Below, one piece after another: positions 23,738 through 33,488 of a stretch of 64,000 bases of DNA. Position 1 is the first letter of the stretch. Every line of letters begins with the position of its first letter. The translations under genes and the position numbers were made by a program. The notes below the pieces were generated by a model. That model was not told the DNA's origin and searched no databases. It saw nothing but the letters and a program-made list of their open reading frames with translations. Source of the stretch: Azolla caroliniana (taxonomy: Eukaryota; Polypodiophyta); contig JBHGNT010000009.1 in NCBI GenBank assembly GCA_043228905.1, positions 15,438,001-15,502,000 on the forward strand. The letters are read 5' to 3'.

Positions 23738-24720
23738 ATGAGGACCATTGCCTCTTCATGAAAACAGCTCAAGATGGGTCACCCATCTTCCTCATCCTAT
23801 ACATGGATGACATGCTTCTCTTCGGCTAGCATGTCAGAGAGCTTGCCGATCTTGTTTGGAAACTATAGTTGAAGTTCACAATGAAGGACCTAGGTGTGAC
23901 TTGACACATACTCGGAATGAAGATCAGTAGACTCCAGAATTAGCGACAATTGTTTTTGTCTCAAGCCGACTACATCAAACGTGTCCTGGAGCGCTTCAAC
24001 ATGCAATTGGCTAAATTTGCTTCAACCCCGCTCCCCATTAACCTTCAGTTGTCTTAGTGGGACTGCTCGACATCCAATTGGAGGGGGAAGATATGAAGGT
24101 GATACCATAAGCATCAGTAGTCGGCTCCTTGATGTATGCAATGGTAGCGACACAACCTGACATTGTTCACGTCGTAGGTGTTGTCAGTAGATTCATGCAC
24201 AACCCAAGACGATCGCATTGGAATGCAGTCAAGCATGTATTCAGATATCTAGTGGGCACACAAGATCTTGGCATCCTCTTCGGTCCTAACGAGAACCTAG
24301 GCGTAGTCATCGACACTGACTTGGAGTTTGCCCGCTGTGTGGACAACCGAAAGTCAACAACTGAATACTACTTTAAATTTGGCAATGGAACAATCTTGTG
24401 GAAGTTGAAACTTTAGGAGTGCACGACCACTTCAACGACGGAGGCCGAATACGTAACTACGTCCAACGTGGCGAAAGAGGTTCTATGGCTTGGTCAACTG
24501 GCGTGTACATTTCGACAAGCCAATCCCAATTCGGCTCTACTTGTCTACACCGACAATCAGGGTGTTTTCGCCTCGTCGAAGAACCCAGTTCATAATTGTA
24601 ATGTCTCCACGCACATCGATGTTTTGATATCACTTCGTTCGGGACTGCATAACTTCGGGGAAGCTCGACCTCCAGAAGATCTCCACGATCCATTTACTTC
24701 ATTCGGGACAACATAACTTC
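23738..24720 (+). pseudogene. copia RT and RNase H remnant
   Basis: Plus strand. RT palm (EDHCLFMK, FLILYMDDMLLFG: MDD in place of VDD), then a stop. Further pieces are FTMKDLG, LSQADYIKRVLERFNM, and the 24129-24416 frame (MYAMVATQPDIVHVVGVVSRF, HWNAVKHVFRYL). The RNase H end (HFVRDCITSGKL) is near 24700. Many frameshifts. About 170 bases after it (24721-24889) hold nothing I recognise apart from a (CT/CA)-rich tract. Confidence 0.8.
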
Positions 24721-24889
24721 GATGTTTGAATGATACATTTACTTCTTGCGTGCCTCTTCCAGTCTCCCTCTCTCTCACACACACTCTATCTCTTTGATCT
24801 TGATCTAGCTTGTCAACTTGGTGATCTTCATCACTCAAATGTTGTTTCATATTCCGCACTAACGATCTCATTTCTAACAACAGTTACCC

Positions 24890-25691
24890 CCCAAAAAGAA
24901 AATCTTAGCCATTGGAATTGATTCACACTAATTTGTGTTATATGAAAGATAAAACTCTTGGTGCTTACTTTGCTACATTCGTTGATTATTTCTCAAGGAA
25001 ATTGTGGTGCTTTGCAATGTAATCCAAAGCTCAACTATTTGAGATCTTTAAGAGCTTTCATGCAAGTGTTGAAAGAGAAATTGGAAGGAACCTGAAATGT
25101 ATTCATGCAGATAATGGTGGTGAAGATGGGGATCAATTTGAGCAATATTTTTGTAATCATGGTATTAGGCTTGAGAGAAGTGTTTCAAAAACACCTCAAC
25201 ACAATGGTGTGCCTAAAAGAATGAATAGAACAATTTTTGAGCGTTTAAGGTGTATGTTTGGATGGTCATGTTCTCAAGAAGTTTTGGACAGGAAAAGATG
25301 TTCCATATAAACACTTGAGAGTTTGGTTGTATGGCTTATGCCCACATCCCAAAAGATGAAAGATCCAAGCTTGATGACAAGTGCAAACCATGTATATTCT
25401 TGGGATACGGGCATGAAGAACTAAACTATAGATTAATATATGACCCAACGAATAAAAAGGTTATTAGAATTAGGGATGTGGTATTCCTTGAGCATCAGAC
25501 TTTACAAGATCGGAAGCCGAGTGAAATACCAAATTTCACTCCTGAGTTTTTAGTCACCATACATTCGACTCTTGCCCTAGACATTCAAGGTCATGGGGGA
25601 GATGTGGAGGAGTATGATGATGCAACAATGATGATGATGATGAGTAAAATCATGACCACTGTATTCCATGTGACTAGATTGATGACATTCC
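24890..25691 (+). pseudogene. copia integrase remnant
   Basis: Plus strand. Integrase core (LELIHTNLCYMKD, YFATFVDYFSRKLW, IHADNGGE, HNGVPKRMNRTIFERL) retains the second catalytic D and has Lys where the family E lies. A deletion follows, then the C-terminal part (KHLRVW; from 25331 HIPKDERSKLDDKCKPCIFLGYG). It ends in a (ATG)n-rich tract near 25625-25645, just before an LTR at 25692. Confidence 0.8.
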
Positions 25692-25983
25692 TATTGGGAT
25701 AAAAGTCCCACTCCATCGGTTTTGTATCTCTAGTGTGAACATAGTGAACCTAACTATATAAGTGGTAACTGTTCTTGTAAAGTGTGTTCAAAGGTTAATG
25801 TAAGACAGTCTTCTTTGAGCACATCTCTCTCTCTCTCTCTCTCTCTCTGTGCAACTGTTTGCTTTCATCTTCTTGAATCTTGTAAGAGTGCATATCTCTA
25901 TCTTAATCACTACTTTTGTTGTTTGCTAGACTCACTAACAAATCCTCAATCTTATTCCGCAACATCAACTTCATAACTCAACA
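25692..25983 (+). repeat. 5' LTR of an A-like copia element
   Basis: It starts TATTGGGATAAAAG (TG changed to TA) and ends ATAACTCAACA, followed two bases later by a primer site (25986-25997, TGGTATTAGAGC). The start is alignable with the LTR of element A read on the minus strand (TGTTGGCATAAAAG). A (CT)n tract lies at about 25824-25848. 292 bp. Confidence 0.75.
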
Positions 25984-27075
25984 TTTGGTATTAGAGCAAC
26001 TTGTAGTCTGGCAACAACAACAACATAAATTTGAGAAGAGAAGAACTGGCTCAAGGAAAGGACCAGGTTAGCAAATCTCACTTCCTACAGAACATCCACC
26101 ATGGGAATGAAAATCTGGAAGTTCGATAGCGAAAACTTTGCCTTGTGCAAGATGTATTGATGAAAGTAGACGAATGACGCTCCTTGGAAAAAATAGCCAG
26201 GTCAACCATTTGAATGTAGCTGACTGAGAACGTCTACTTCAGCATGGCCAAAGAGACGTTGGCATTTGCCTTATTGGAGAAGCTCCAAGCCATTTACGAA
26301 AAGTCCTCCTCATCGAAGCTCATATTGATCTGACACTTGTTCAATATGAAGATGAGAGAGACGGATACAATGACCTCACACATCAACACCTTCAGTTGGG
26401 TGTGGTCCAAACTCTCCTCCCAAGGGATTAACTTCAAAGAGGAAGTTAAAGCACTTGCCCTCCTTCCGAGCCTACCGGCGAGTTGGGAAGTATTTTGCAT
26501 GACATTCGCCAACAACAACCCATATCTAAACCTGGATGAGACAATCAAACAAGTTTTCATAGAGGGTATTCAATGAAAATCGATGGGTCTCACTATCGAT
26601 GATTCAGCAGAAGCTCACTACTTGACCAAGTCAGCCGAAAGAACCAGTTGAAGCACCAGTCGATTGAGAAGGAGGAACGATAATCGACAATGGTCGAAGT
26701 CACGAAACGTCAAGCCAAATGCCTACTACAGACATTGCAGAAAGGCCGACCACAACATTGTCGACAATTGGTCAGTCAACAAGAAGAAGGAGAGTGGACG
26801 ATGATTTGAGCAAAATCCAAGACAATCCGACTCAGACCACTCTCAAATCGGCAACCAAATCAATGTTGTTGAATCCCGGTCGGGAGAAATCCTCTCCTTG
26901 GAAGATTTGTTGACCGATGAAGTCCTCTACAACACACAAGATGCAGAACAAGACTACTAGACTCCGGCACCACATTTCACGTGACCCCCAACATCGAATG
27001 GTTTTCAGACTATTTGGTTGGTGCCAACGGCATAGTTTGATTAGTGAATGGACAAGAGTGCGTAATTACAGGGAT
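25984..27075 (+). pseudogene. A-like copia gag and protease
   Basis: Gag opens at an ATG at 26101 (MGMKIWKFDSENFA). It resembles element A gag: FNMKMRETDTMTSHINTF, SSQGINFKEEVKALALL, NLDETIKQVFIEGI. A zinc-finger-like segment follows near 26720. The protease segment near 26950-27075 reads LDSGTTFHVTPNIEWFSDY in a shifted frame. At about 27076 the sequence jumps to the RT of a different copia family. Several stops. Confidence 0.82.
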
Positions 27076-28164
27076 CGGGCAAGAGTGACGGACAATGGGT
27101 ACCACAAAACGCAGGCCGATCACTGCGTGTTTGTGAAGAAGTTCGATGGAGGAGATTTCCTCATACTCCTACTATATGTGGACGACATGCTGATTGTCGG
27201 ACGAGACCTGAGGAAAATCAGAAGCTTGAATAAGGCCTCGAGTATATCGTTCTCGATGAAGGATATGGGTCTGGTAGAGTAAATCCTAGGGATGGACATT
27301 GTTCAAGATCGAACAAAGAAATTATTATGTTTGTCCCAGGAGCAATACGTGACAAAAGTGCTCCAGAGATTCAGCATGGAAAGCGCAAAACCGGTCAGCT
27401 TGACACTACCGACGAACTCCAAGCTTAGCAAAGATTAATGGTCAAAATCAAAAACTGAGAAGGCCGAGATGTCAAAAGTTCCTTATGCCTCGGCGGTCGG
27501 AACCTTGATGTACGCGATGGTATGTACCAGGCCGGACATTGGATACACAATCGGAGTGGTCAGCCGATATATGAGCAATCCCGAAAGAGAGCATTGGGTT
27601 ATTATGAAGTGGATACTTCGGTACCTAAGAGCCATCTTGAATGTGTGTCTTCGATTCGGCTCGGGTAATCCCACATTGGAAGGTTACACAAACTTAGACA
27701 TGTCGGCTGATGTAGATACCGGCCGATCCACGTCCGGATACATGATGACTTATGCAGGGGTAGTTGTCTCGTGGCAATCGAGGCTGCAGAAGACCGTGGC
27801 GCTGTCGATCACGGAAGCTGAGTACATGGTCGCAGCGGAAGCTGATAAGGAAGTAATTTGGATGAAGGAATTTATCGGAGAGTTGGGAATTCAACAAGAG
27901 GAATTTCGACTCCAGTGCGATAACTAGAGTGCCGTCCACCTTGCGAAAAATGCCGCCTACCACTCGAGGACCAAGCACATCCATAGGTGATATCATTGCC
28001 TCCAAGAGCGAGTAGAAGAAAAGGAGTTTGCTTTGATGAAGATCCACACATGGCCGAAAATGGATCCGACATGCTGATGAAAGTGCTATTAACAGAGAAG
28101 TTGAATGGGTGCCAACAAAGGGTTGAATTGATGAAGTACCCCATGCCGGAGTGAAGGGGGAGTT
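27076..28164 (+). pseudogene. copia RT and RNase H, B-like, 5'-truncated
   Basis: Plus strand. It begins inside RT (GYHKTQADHCVFVKKF, LLLYVDDMLIVGRD) with the catalytic YVDD intact. Stops lie near 27280 and 27438. RNase H from 27469 is open to 27927 (MYAMVCTRPDIGYTIGVVSRYM, VVSWQSRLQKTVALS, TEAEYMVAAEADKEVIW). It ends with NAAYHSRTKHIH near 27985 and a polypurine tract (gtgaagggggagtt) at about 28151-28164. Confidence 0.87.
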
Positions 28165-28730
28165 TGTTGGGAAACATGTCCCTCCAGATGGGAAGAAGAG
28201 AATGAACCAATTCCAATGGAGTCCAATGAGTATTTCGGTCGAGGCCGAGATCGAAATCGAGAACCGAAATCGATTTAATAGCCGATTCGGAAGACTATAT
28301 TTGTAAATAGTCCAAATATGCCCTTGTGGGGTTATGTATGTAAATAGCCAGAAAGTTGTATATGTATAAATACAACTAGGGCAAACTTATTAGTATATGT
28401 GAATCATTATAGTTGTAATAGTTAGACAGGTGGTAGTTGCCTCTGTAACTGTGAGTGTGTGAGAGTATAACTCTGGAGCCGTCTGTCAGACGAAGGAGAA
28501 CTCGAGGTCGTTGCCTCTGAGTTTCTTAGTTGTACTTCTTCTCTATCGTAGTGATATGTTTCTTGGGGTTTGTGGACCCTCGTGGTTTTTCCCAGTTTGG
28601 GTTTCCATGTTAAATATATGTCTCTATTCTTTCTGTTTTTCTCGTTTTCTGTTTGTGTATCTATTTTGCTCGTTTCTTTGCACCCAAACATTCGAACGTG
28701 AAACCGGTTGTGGCTGATCGATTCTCAACA
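28165..28730 (+). repeat. 3' LTR of the B-like copia fragment
   Basis: TGTTGGGAAACATG...CGATTCTCAACA, 566 bp, directly after the polypurine tract. It is followed by ACTAC and then a second copy of the protease segment that also precedes the fragment. Related to the LTRs at 44744-45305 and 23217-23737. Confidence 0.85.
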
Positions 28731-28866
28731 ACTACTAGACTCCGGCACCACATTTCACGTGACCCCCAACATCGAATGGTTTTCAGACTATTTGGCTAGT
28801 TCCAGCGACATAGTTTGATTAGGGACTGAGCAAGAGTTCTTAATCATAGGGATCGTATAGATCCCC
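28731..28866 (+). repeat. second copy of an A-like protease segment
   Basis: About 125 bases repeat 26952-27075 (actactagactccggcacc start) with roughly a dozen differences. They encode the copia protease stretch SGTTFHVTP in a broken frame. It lies right after the LTR at 28730 and is ended by element A, whose 3' LTR starts at 28867. Confidence 0.85.
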
Positions 28867-29232
28867 TGTCGGTATATATGTATGTGTATATATATGTATA
28901 CGTATGCAGAAATGTTTGAGGACCTGTTTTCTTATGCTCGGAAAACAACACACAGAAAATACAGTGAATTGAGACTTTGACAACAAATCGAGCTTTAATG
29001 GAAAGCTTTGTATTACTTCCTTCTCTCGTAGAGATTCAATACACTTCTCATCATCTACTCGTCACTCATTACAATGTTAGGTATTCGCTTATATACTAAG
29101 CCCTAACTTATTAACGAGTTCATACTCGGATGGATACAATATGGAAGGAGTCGGCCTTTTATGCCAACAAACTCCCCCGTAAAAGGACCACTCTTTTGTA
29201 CATATGCAAATGCTTGGGGTTATCTCCCCTGT
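28867..29232 (-). repeat. 3' LTR and polypurine tract of element A
   Basis: LTR 28867-29169 starts TGTCGGTATATATG and ends TTTATGCCAACA on plus. It is bordered by the minus-strand polypurine tract cctttttacgggggagtt-like at 29170-29186 (plus aactcccccgt). The start matches 43274-43385 closely. The remaining bases to 29232 are element A 3' untranslated sequence, cut by element D. Confidence 0.83.
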
Positions 29233-30611
29233 TGTCGTGAAGATTTCGGGCCACAGTGAGAAATCAGAGAATGTTGGAAGGATTGGCAAGGTGCACCCTG
29301 TGCACCCACCCTTGTACAGAATTAGCATAGGGGCAAATGGGTGCCTTTGTGGTGCCGAATAGGCAATAAAGTTGGGACAGAGGATCACATGTAATATGGG
29401 ATTTATCCTGCATTGTAACGTCCCTCCCTCCTTGGGCTATAAAAGGAAGGAAGGGGCCTCTTGTATGGAGTTGCCCATTTTGAGTCATAGGGGTATACCA
29501 TTTTGTAGAGGGTCATTTTGTTAAGAATTTCTAGGGTTAGTAATTGTCTTGTTGTCTTCTTCTTCTTCTCCTTCTTGAGAAGCTAGGCGCAGTAGCCATG
29601 GCGGCAAAGCTCTGTTAGGGTTAACGTCTTTTCTTCTGAGCGTAGCCCGGCTCGAACCCGGGGTTGTATCTTTTCTTTGTAATATATACACTTGTATCTG
29701 TCTGTGCATATTGGTGTATCCGGCAGTGTCGGGAGCATAGCCCTTCGTTCCCTGTGCATAAGAGTTGGTGTCGTGCGCACACTCTCTCTCTCTCTCTTGT
29801 GTTCGGTTGCCTCCGGGTCGTGTCCGTGTCAAGAACTGCTCGCTCCCTATGCGCAACACTCGGCCACAACCGAGCTTAGAATCATACACAGAAAACGGGA
29901 ATAAATGCACGACACAATGAAGAGAAGCGTACACAGGATGTTTATGTAGAAAAAACCCAAACTAGGGAAAAAAACCACGGCAGCCCACAGGCTGCAAACT
30001 ATCACTATGTTACAGTGTACAACAGTAAAGCATCGAGGCAACAACCTCGAGCTTTTAATCTTCGCCACAGGCGATGGTTACAATAGAGGCAATGACCTCT
30101 TCCTCTTTCTCACTCTGTACACAATTACACACTCTAATCTTGCACCAACAAGAATGACAACACACCTCTCGCTCTCACTCTCTTTGTACACTGTTACGCG
30201 CTCACTAGTCTTGCACCAACAAGAATGACAACAACTCTCTCGCTCTCACTAACAAAAGTTTTCCCTAAGTCATATTTATACTAATATGACTTTTTGGCTA
30301 TTTACAAATATAGCCACGATGGACTCTCAAAAACATATTTACGAATATGTCTCTTCATCCAGTGAGCACTCCTCACCGGGCTTGCATCATCCGGCGCTTG
30401 CCGGGTACTCGTCATCCAGTTCTCACCGAGTCTGCACCATCCGGCTCTTCGTAGCCGGGTACTCTTCATCCGGTTCTCACTGGGTCTGCACCATCCAGAG
30501 GGACCTGTTTCCTAACAGTTCGGAGTCGGTTTTCTTGGCATCCCTTTTCCCCTCGTCCGAGATCCCCGTGGTGCCGCCCCTTTCTACATGTACACGCATA
30601 ATAACGCGACA
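29233..30611 (+). repeat. 5' LTR of element D, split by a solo LTR
   Basis: LTR sequence occupies 29233-29826 and 30523-30611. A TATA box (TATAAAAGG) lies at 29438-29446. A CT-rich R/U5 part and a Cys/Gly-poor leader follow. A few percent of its bases differ from the right LTR. Confidence 0.85.
29827..30517 (-). repeat. solo LTR inside the D 5' LTR
   Basis: TGTCAAGAACTG...TTTCCTAACA on plus, 691 bp, with GTCCG on the left (29822-29826) and GTTCG on the right (30518-30522), a 5-bp duplication with one change. The undisturbed D/H LTRs (33397, 53960) confirm the empty site. Same family as the solo LTR at 60151-60806. Orientation is inferred from the TGTTAGGAAACAGG start on minus, shared with copia LTRs here. 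Confidence 0.88.
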
Positions 30612-30648
30612 TATTTGGTGAACCCGACGTGAAGGGCGGCAAAGGAGA

Positions 30649-30960
30649 ATGGAGTTGGAAGAAGACGACTTCACGCAACTCTTTGTCGAAGTTGTGAGGG
30701 AGTTTGGACGAGCAACAACAAGAAGCGAGACGGCGCAACAAGCTGTTGAGCGAGTGGTCGAAAGAGTCGGTCGTTTCAACGGGGACAAAGTCCCATTGTA
30801 CTTGGAAGGCTACAACGCGGAAATGGAGGAACGAGACCTAGACGAGGTGTTGAGGTTGGAGTTCTTCTGTTGGGTCATCGCCGTTCGTATGCACGCGGAA
30901 TGAAGGAGCTCCGAGAAGCTCATAGTTCGTGGGAGGCCTTTGAAGAGGCGCTCCTGGAGA
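30649..30960 (+). pseudogene. gag-like start of element D
   Basis: ATG 38 bases after the LTR. The translation is acidic and helical (MELEEDDFTQLF, REFGRATTRSET, VERVGRFNGDKV) and stops at 30901-30903, then resumes in another frame (ERSSEKL). The copy in H is longer and carries the SWEAFEEALLQAY motif typical of gypsy-type gag. No catalytic domain follows. Confidence 0.7.
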
Positions 30961-31196
30961 CGGGGCTTGGTTGATCACAGAGCGGAAGCTATCCACCGAC
31001 ACCACTAAAAGGGTTGGTGGCTTGGGAGGAGTCGCCGGAAGACGTTACGAAATCGGTTACCCCACATCTTGGCCGGAGACTTCGGCAGTTCAAGCCAACA
31101 TGACAACGTGAGACCGAAAGAGAAGGGAGATGGTAGGGGAGCCTAAAGGAGGGATCAACGGCGACGGGGAGAAACGGAAGGAGAAAGGAAGCCCGG

Positions 31197-32430
31197 TGCT
31201 ATGGGATCCTCACACCGATCCGGAGACGCCGGCAGTTCAAGCTGACGTGGCAACATGAGATCGAGTGAGAAGGATGGTGGCGGCAGGAAATAGGACCCAG
31301 CAATGCTGAGTGATAGTCGGACCCAGATGAGAACCGAGTGGAGCGGACTTCTGAATAACCCATCCGGAAGGGAGGAAGAAGCAGGCCTACAAAGAGGCCG
31401 GGAACACGGTACATCGGTACCATGAGGGAGGGTGTGGAGCAAGCCACCCTCTCGACATGCGGAGAAGGACGACCCGGAAAAGGGTCGGGAAGACAAATCG
31501 GAACCCAAGGAGGATCCTTCACACCGGATCTAGAGACTTCGGCTGTTGGCAGCGGAGCCGGCGTAAGACCAAGAGACTGACGGTGGCGGCGAGGGGATGA
31601 GGGCAAAAGGCAGCGAAAGACCGGTCCTAAGCGATCCTCACAACGATCCGGAGACACCAGCAGTTCAAGCTGACATGGCAACGTGAGACTGAGTGTGAAG
31701 GATGGTGGCGGCAGGAAACGGGAACCAACGATGTGGGAAGTGTGGATGGGCGATCCTACGACGATCCTTACACCGATCCGGAGACACCGGTAGTTCAAGA
31801 CGACATGGCAATGTGAGACTGAGTGAGAAGGACGGTGGCGACAGGTGAACGAGATCAAGCAAAAGGGAGCGACAAGGAGGTATGAGGCCGGCAAGGCGGC
31901 CACAAACTAGAACCGGACCTTCCGGCAAGGTCGATGGGCGTTCCTATGGGATCCTCACACCAATCCGGAGACACCGACAGTTCGAGCCCACATGGCAACG
32001 TGAGACCGAGTGAGAAGGATGGCGGCGGCAGGAAACGGGAATCGGCGATGCAGGAAGAGCGGACCGGGAGCTGGCAAGCCCGGAGTTGATGAGGGCCAAA
32101 CCCGGAGTTACGGTTTTGGAAGGAAGCCGGTGAGGGGTAAGCACGAGGCGGAACAAGAGACACATGAGTGGCCATCGAGGGCCGAAGCAAGCGCGAGTAC
32201 GGGACGGTGTTCGGCACAGGCGGTGCCGAACAAGGAAAGAATGGAGGGACGCATGGCACGCGGAGGCGTCGGAAAGAAAGTACGCGCGCGGTGGATGGTT
32301 GCTGGATCAGGAGATATCGGGTAGAAGACCGGAGAAGGATCCTCCACATCGGGTTCGGAGGCCTTGGCAATCTGAGCCGACGTGGCAACATAAGACCAAG
32401 GAGAAGGAAGGTGGCGGCGAGGGGACGAAG
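31197..32430 (+). repeat. six diverged copies of a ~100-bp module in D
   Basis: Modules near 31200, 31500, 31633, 31760, 31948 and 32336 share a core: GATCCTCACACCGATCCGG, then a run ending in GTTCAAGC, then GACGTGGCAAC, then GAGAAGGATGGTGGCGGCAGG. Spacing varies from about 120 to 390 bp. Long antisense open frames here (31199-31903, 31855-32457) result from the repeats and GC content and are not called as genes. Confidence 0.8.
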
Positions 32431-32805
32431 GCGATGGGCAACCGCACGGGACAACAACCAGGATCACGTGGACGATCGATTGAGGCAAGTGGGCTACGAT
32501 GGGTGTTCCTCAAGCGTAGAACACCAGGCGTACGGAGGAGAGCGGAGCGTGTATACGGCCGAGCGGAGGGCTAACGACGGGCACGCGTTCTAAGGGGTCG
32601 TGGTGGACGACCTATTGACGGGTTGAACGAGCCTACGGAGAGGCAAATGCACAAGATGAACCAGAGCCGACGGTTCAAACCGGCAGCGGTCGACGTGGCA
32701 AGCCAGGATGCAAGTCACGGAGGACCGGTTTCTCACTAGCCTGAATCTTTCACCTTTCTCCGGATTTGGCACAGACCAGTGGATGTACGGTTTGGTGGGG
32801 GAGGA

Positions 32806-33488
32806 TGTCGTGAAGATTTCGGGCCACAATGAGAAATCAGAGAATGTTGGAAGGATCAGCAAGGGGCACCTTGTGCACCCACCCTTGTACAGAATTAGCA
32901 TAGGGGCAAAGGGGTGCCTTTCTGGTGCCGAATATGCAATAAAGTTGGGATAGAGGATCCCATGTAATATGGGATTTATCCCGCATTGTAACATCCCTCC
33001 CTCCTTGGGCTATAAAAGGAAGGAAGGGGTCTCTTGTATGGGGTTGCCCATTTTAAGTCATAGGGGTATACCATTTTGTAGAGGGTCGTTTTGTTAAGAA
33101 TTTCTAGGGTTAGTAACTGTCTTGTTGTCTTCTTCTTCTTCTTCTCCTTCTTGAGAAGCTGGGCGCAGTAGCCATGGCGATAAAGCTCTGTTAGGGTTAA
33201 CGTCTTTTCTTCTGAGCGTAGCCTAGCTCAAAGCCGGGGTTGTATCTTTTCTTTGTAATATATACGCTTGTATTTGTTTGTGCATATTGGTGTATCCGGT
33301 GGTGTTGGGAGCATAGCCCTTCTTCCCTGTGCATAAGAGTCGGTGTCGTGCACACACACACTCTCTCTCTCGTGTTCGGTTGCCTCTGGGTCGTGTCTAG
33401 AGTCAGTTTTCTTGGCATCCCTTTTTCCCTCGTCTGAGTCCCCCGTGGTCCCGCCCCTTTCTACACGCACGCGCGTAATAGCACGACA
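32806..33488 (+). repeat. 3' LTR of element D
   Basis: 683 bp, preceded by the polypurine tract at about 32791-32805. TATAAAAGG lies near 33011. It ends GCACGACA and is followed by element A sequence. Confidence 0.88.

Larger units (their letters stand above)
29233..33488 (+). mobile_element. non-autonomous gag-only LTR element D
   Basis: Two LTRs begin TGTCGTGAAGATTTC and end with ACGACA or GCGACA. Without the inserted solo LTR and its 5-bp duplication, the left copy is 683 bp, exactly the length of the right copy. The primer site (tggtgaacccgacgt, 30616-30630) follows the left LTR, and a polypurine tract (ttggtgggggagga) precedes the right one. The interior (2.2 kb) has a gag-like start and repeated non-coding modules but no protease, RT, RNase H or integrase. 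The flanks (cctgt and ccgta) do not give a clean target duplication. A second member is H. Confidence 0.85.

Noticed and set aside
28731-28735. ACTAC as a simple target duplication for the LTR at 28165-28730
   Set aside because: The left copy of the segment is not followed by an LTR, so the duplication cannot be verified as such.
31199-32457. Long minus-strand open frames (over 200 codons) in element D
   Set aside because: They run antisense through the repeated modules and GC-rich sequence, repeat the same peptide motifs, and match no family; they are by-products of the repeats.
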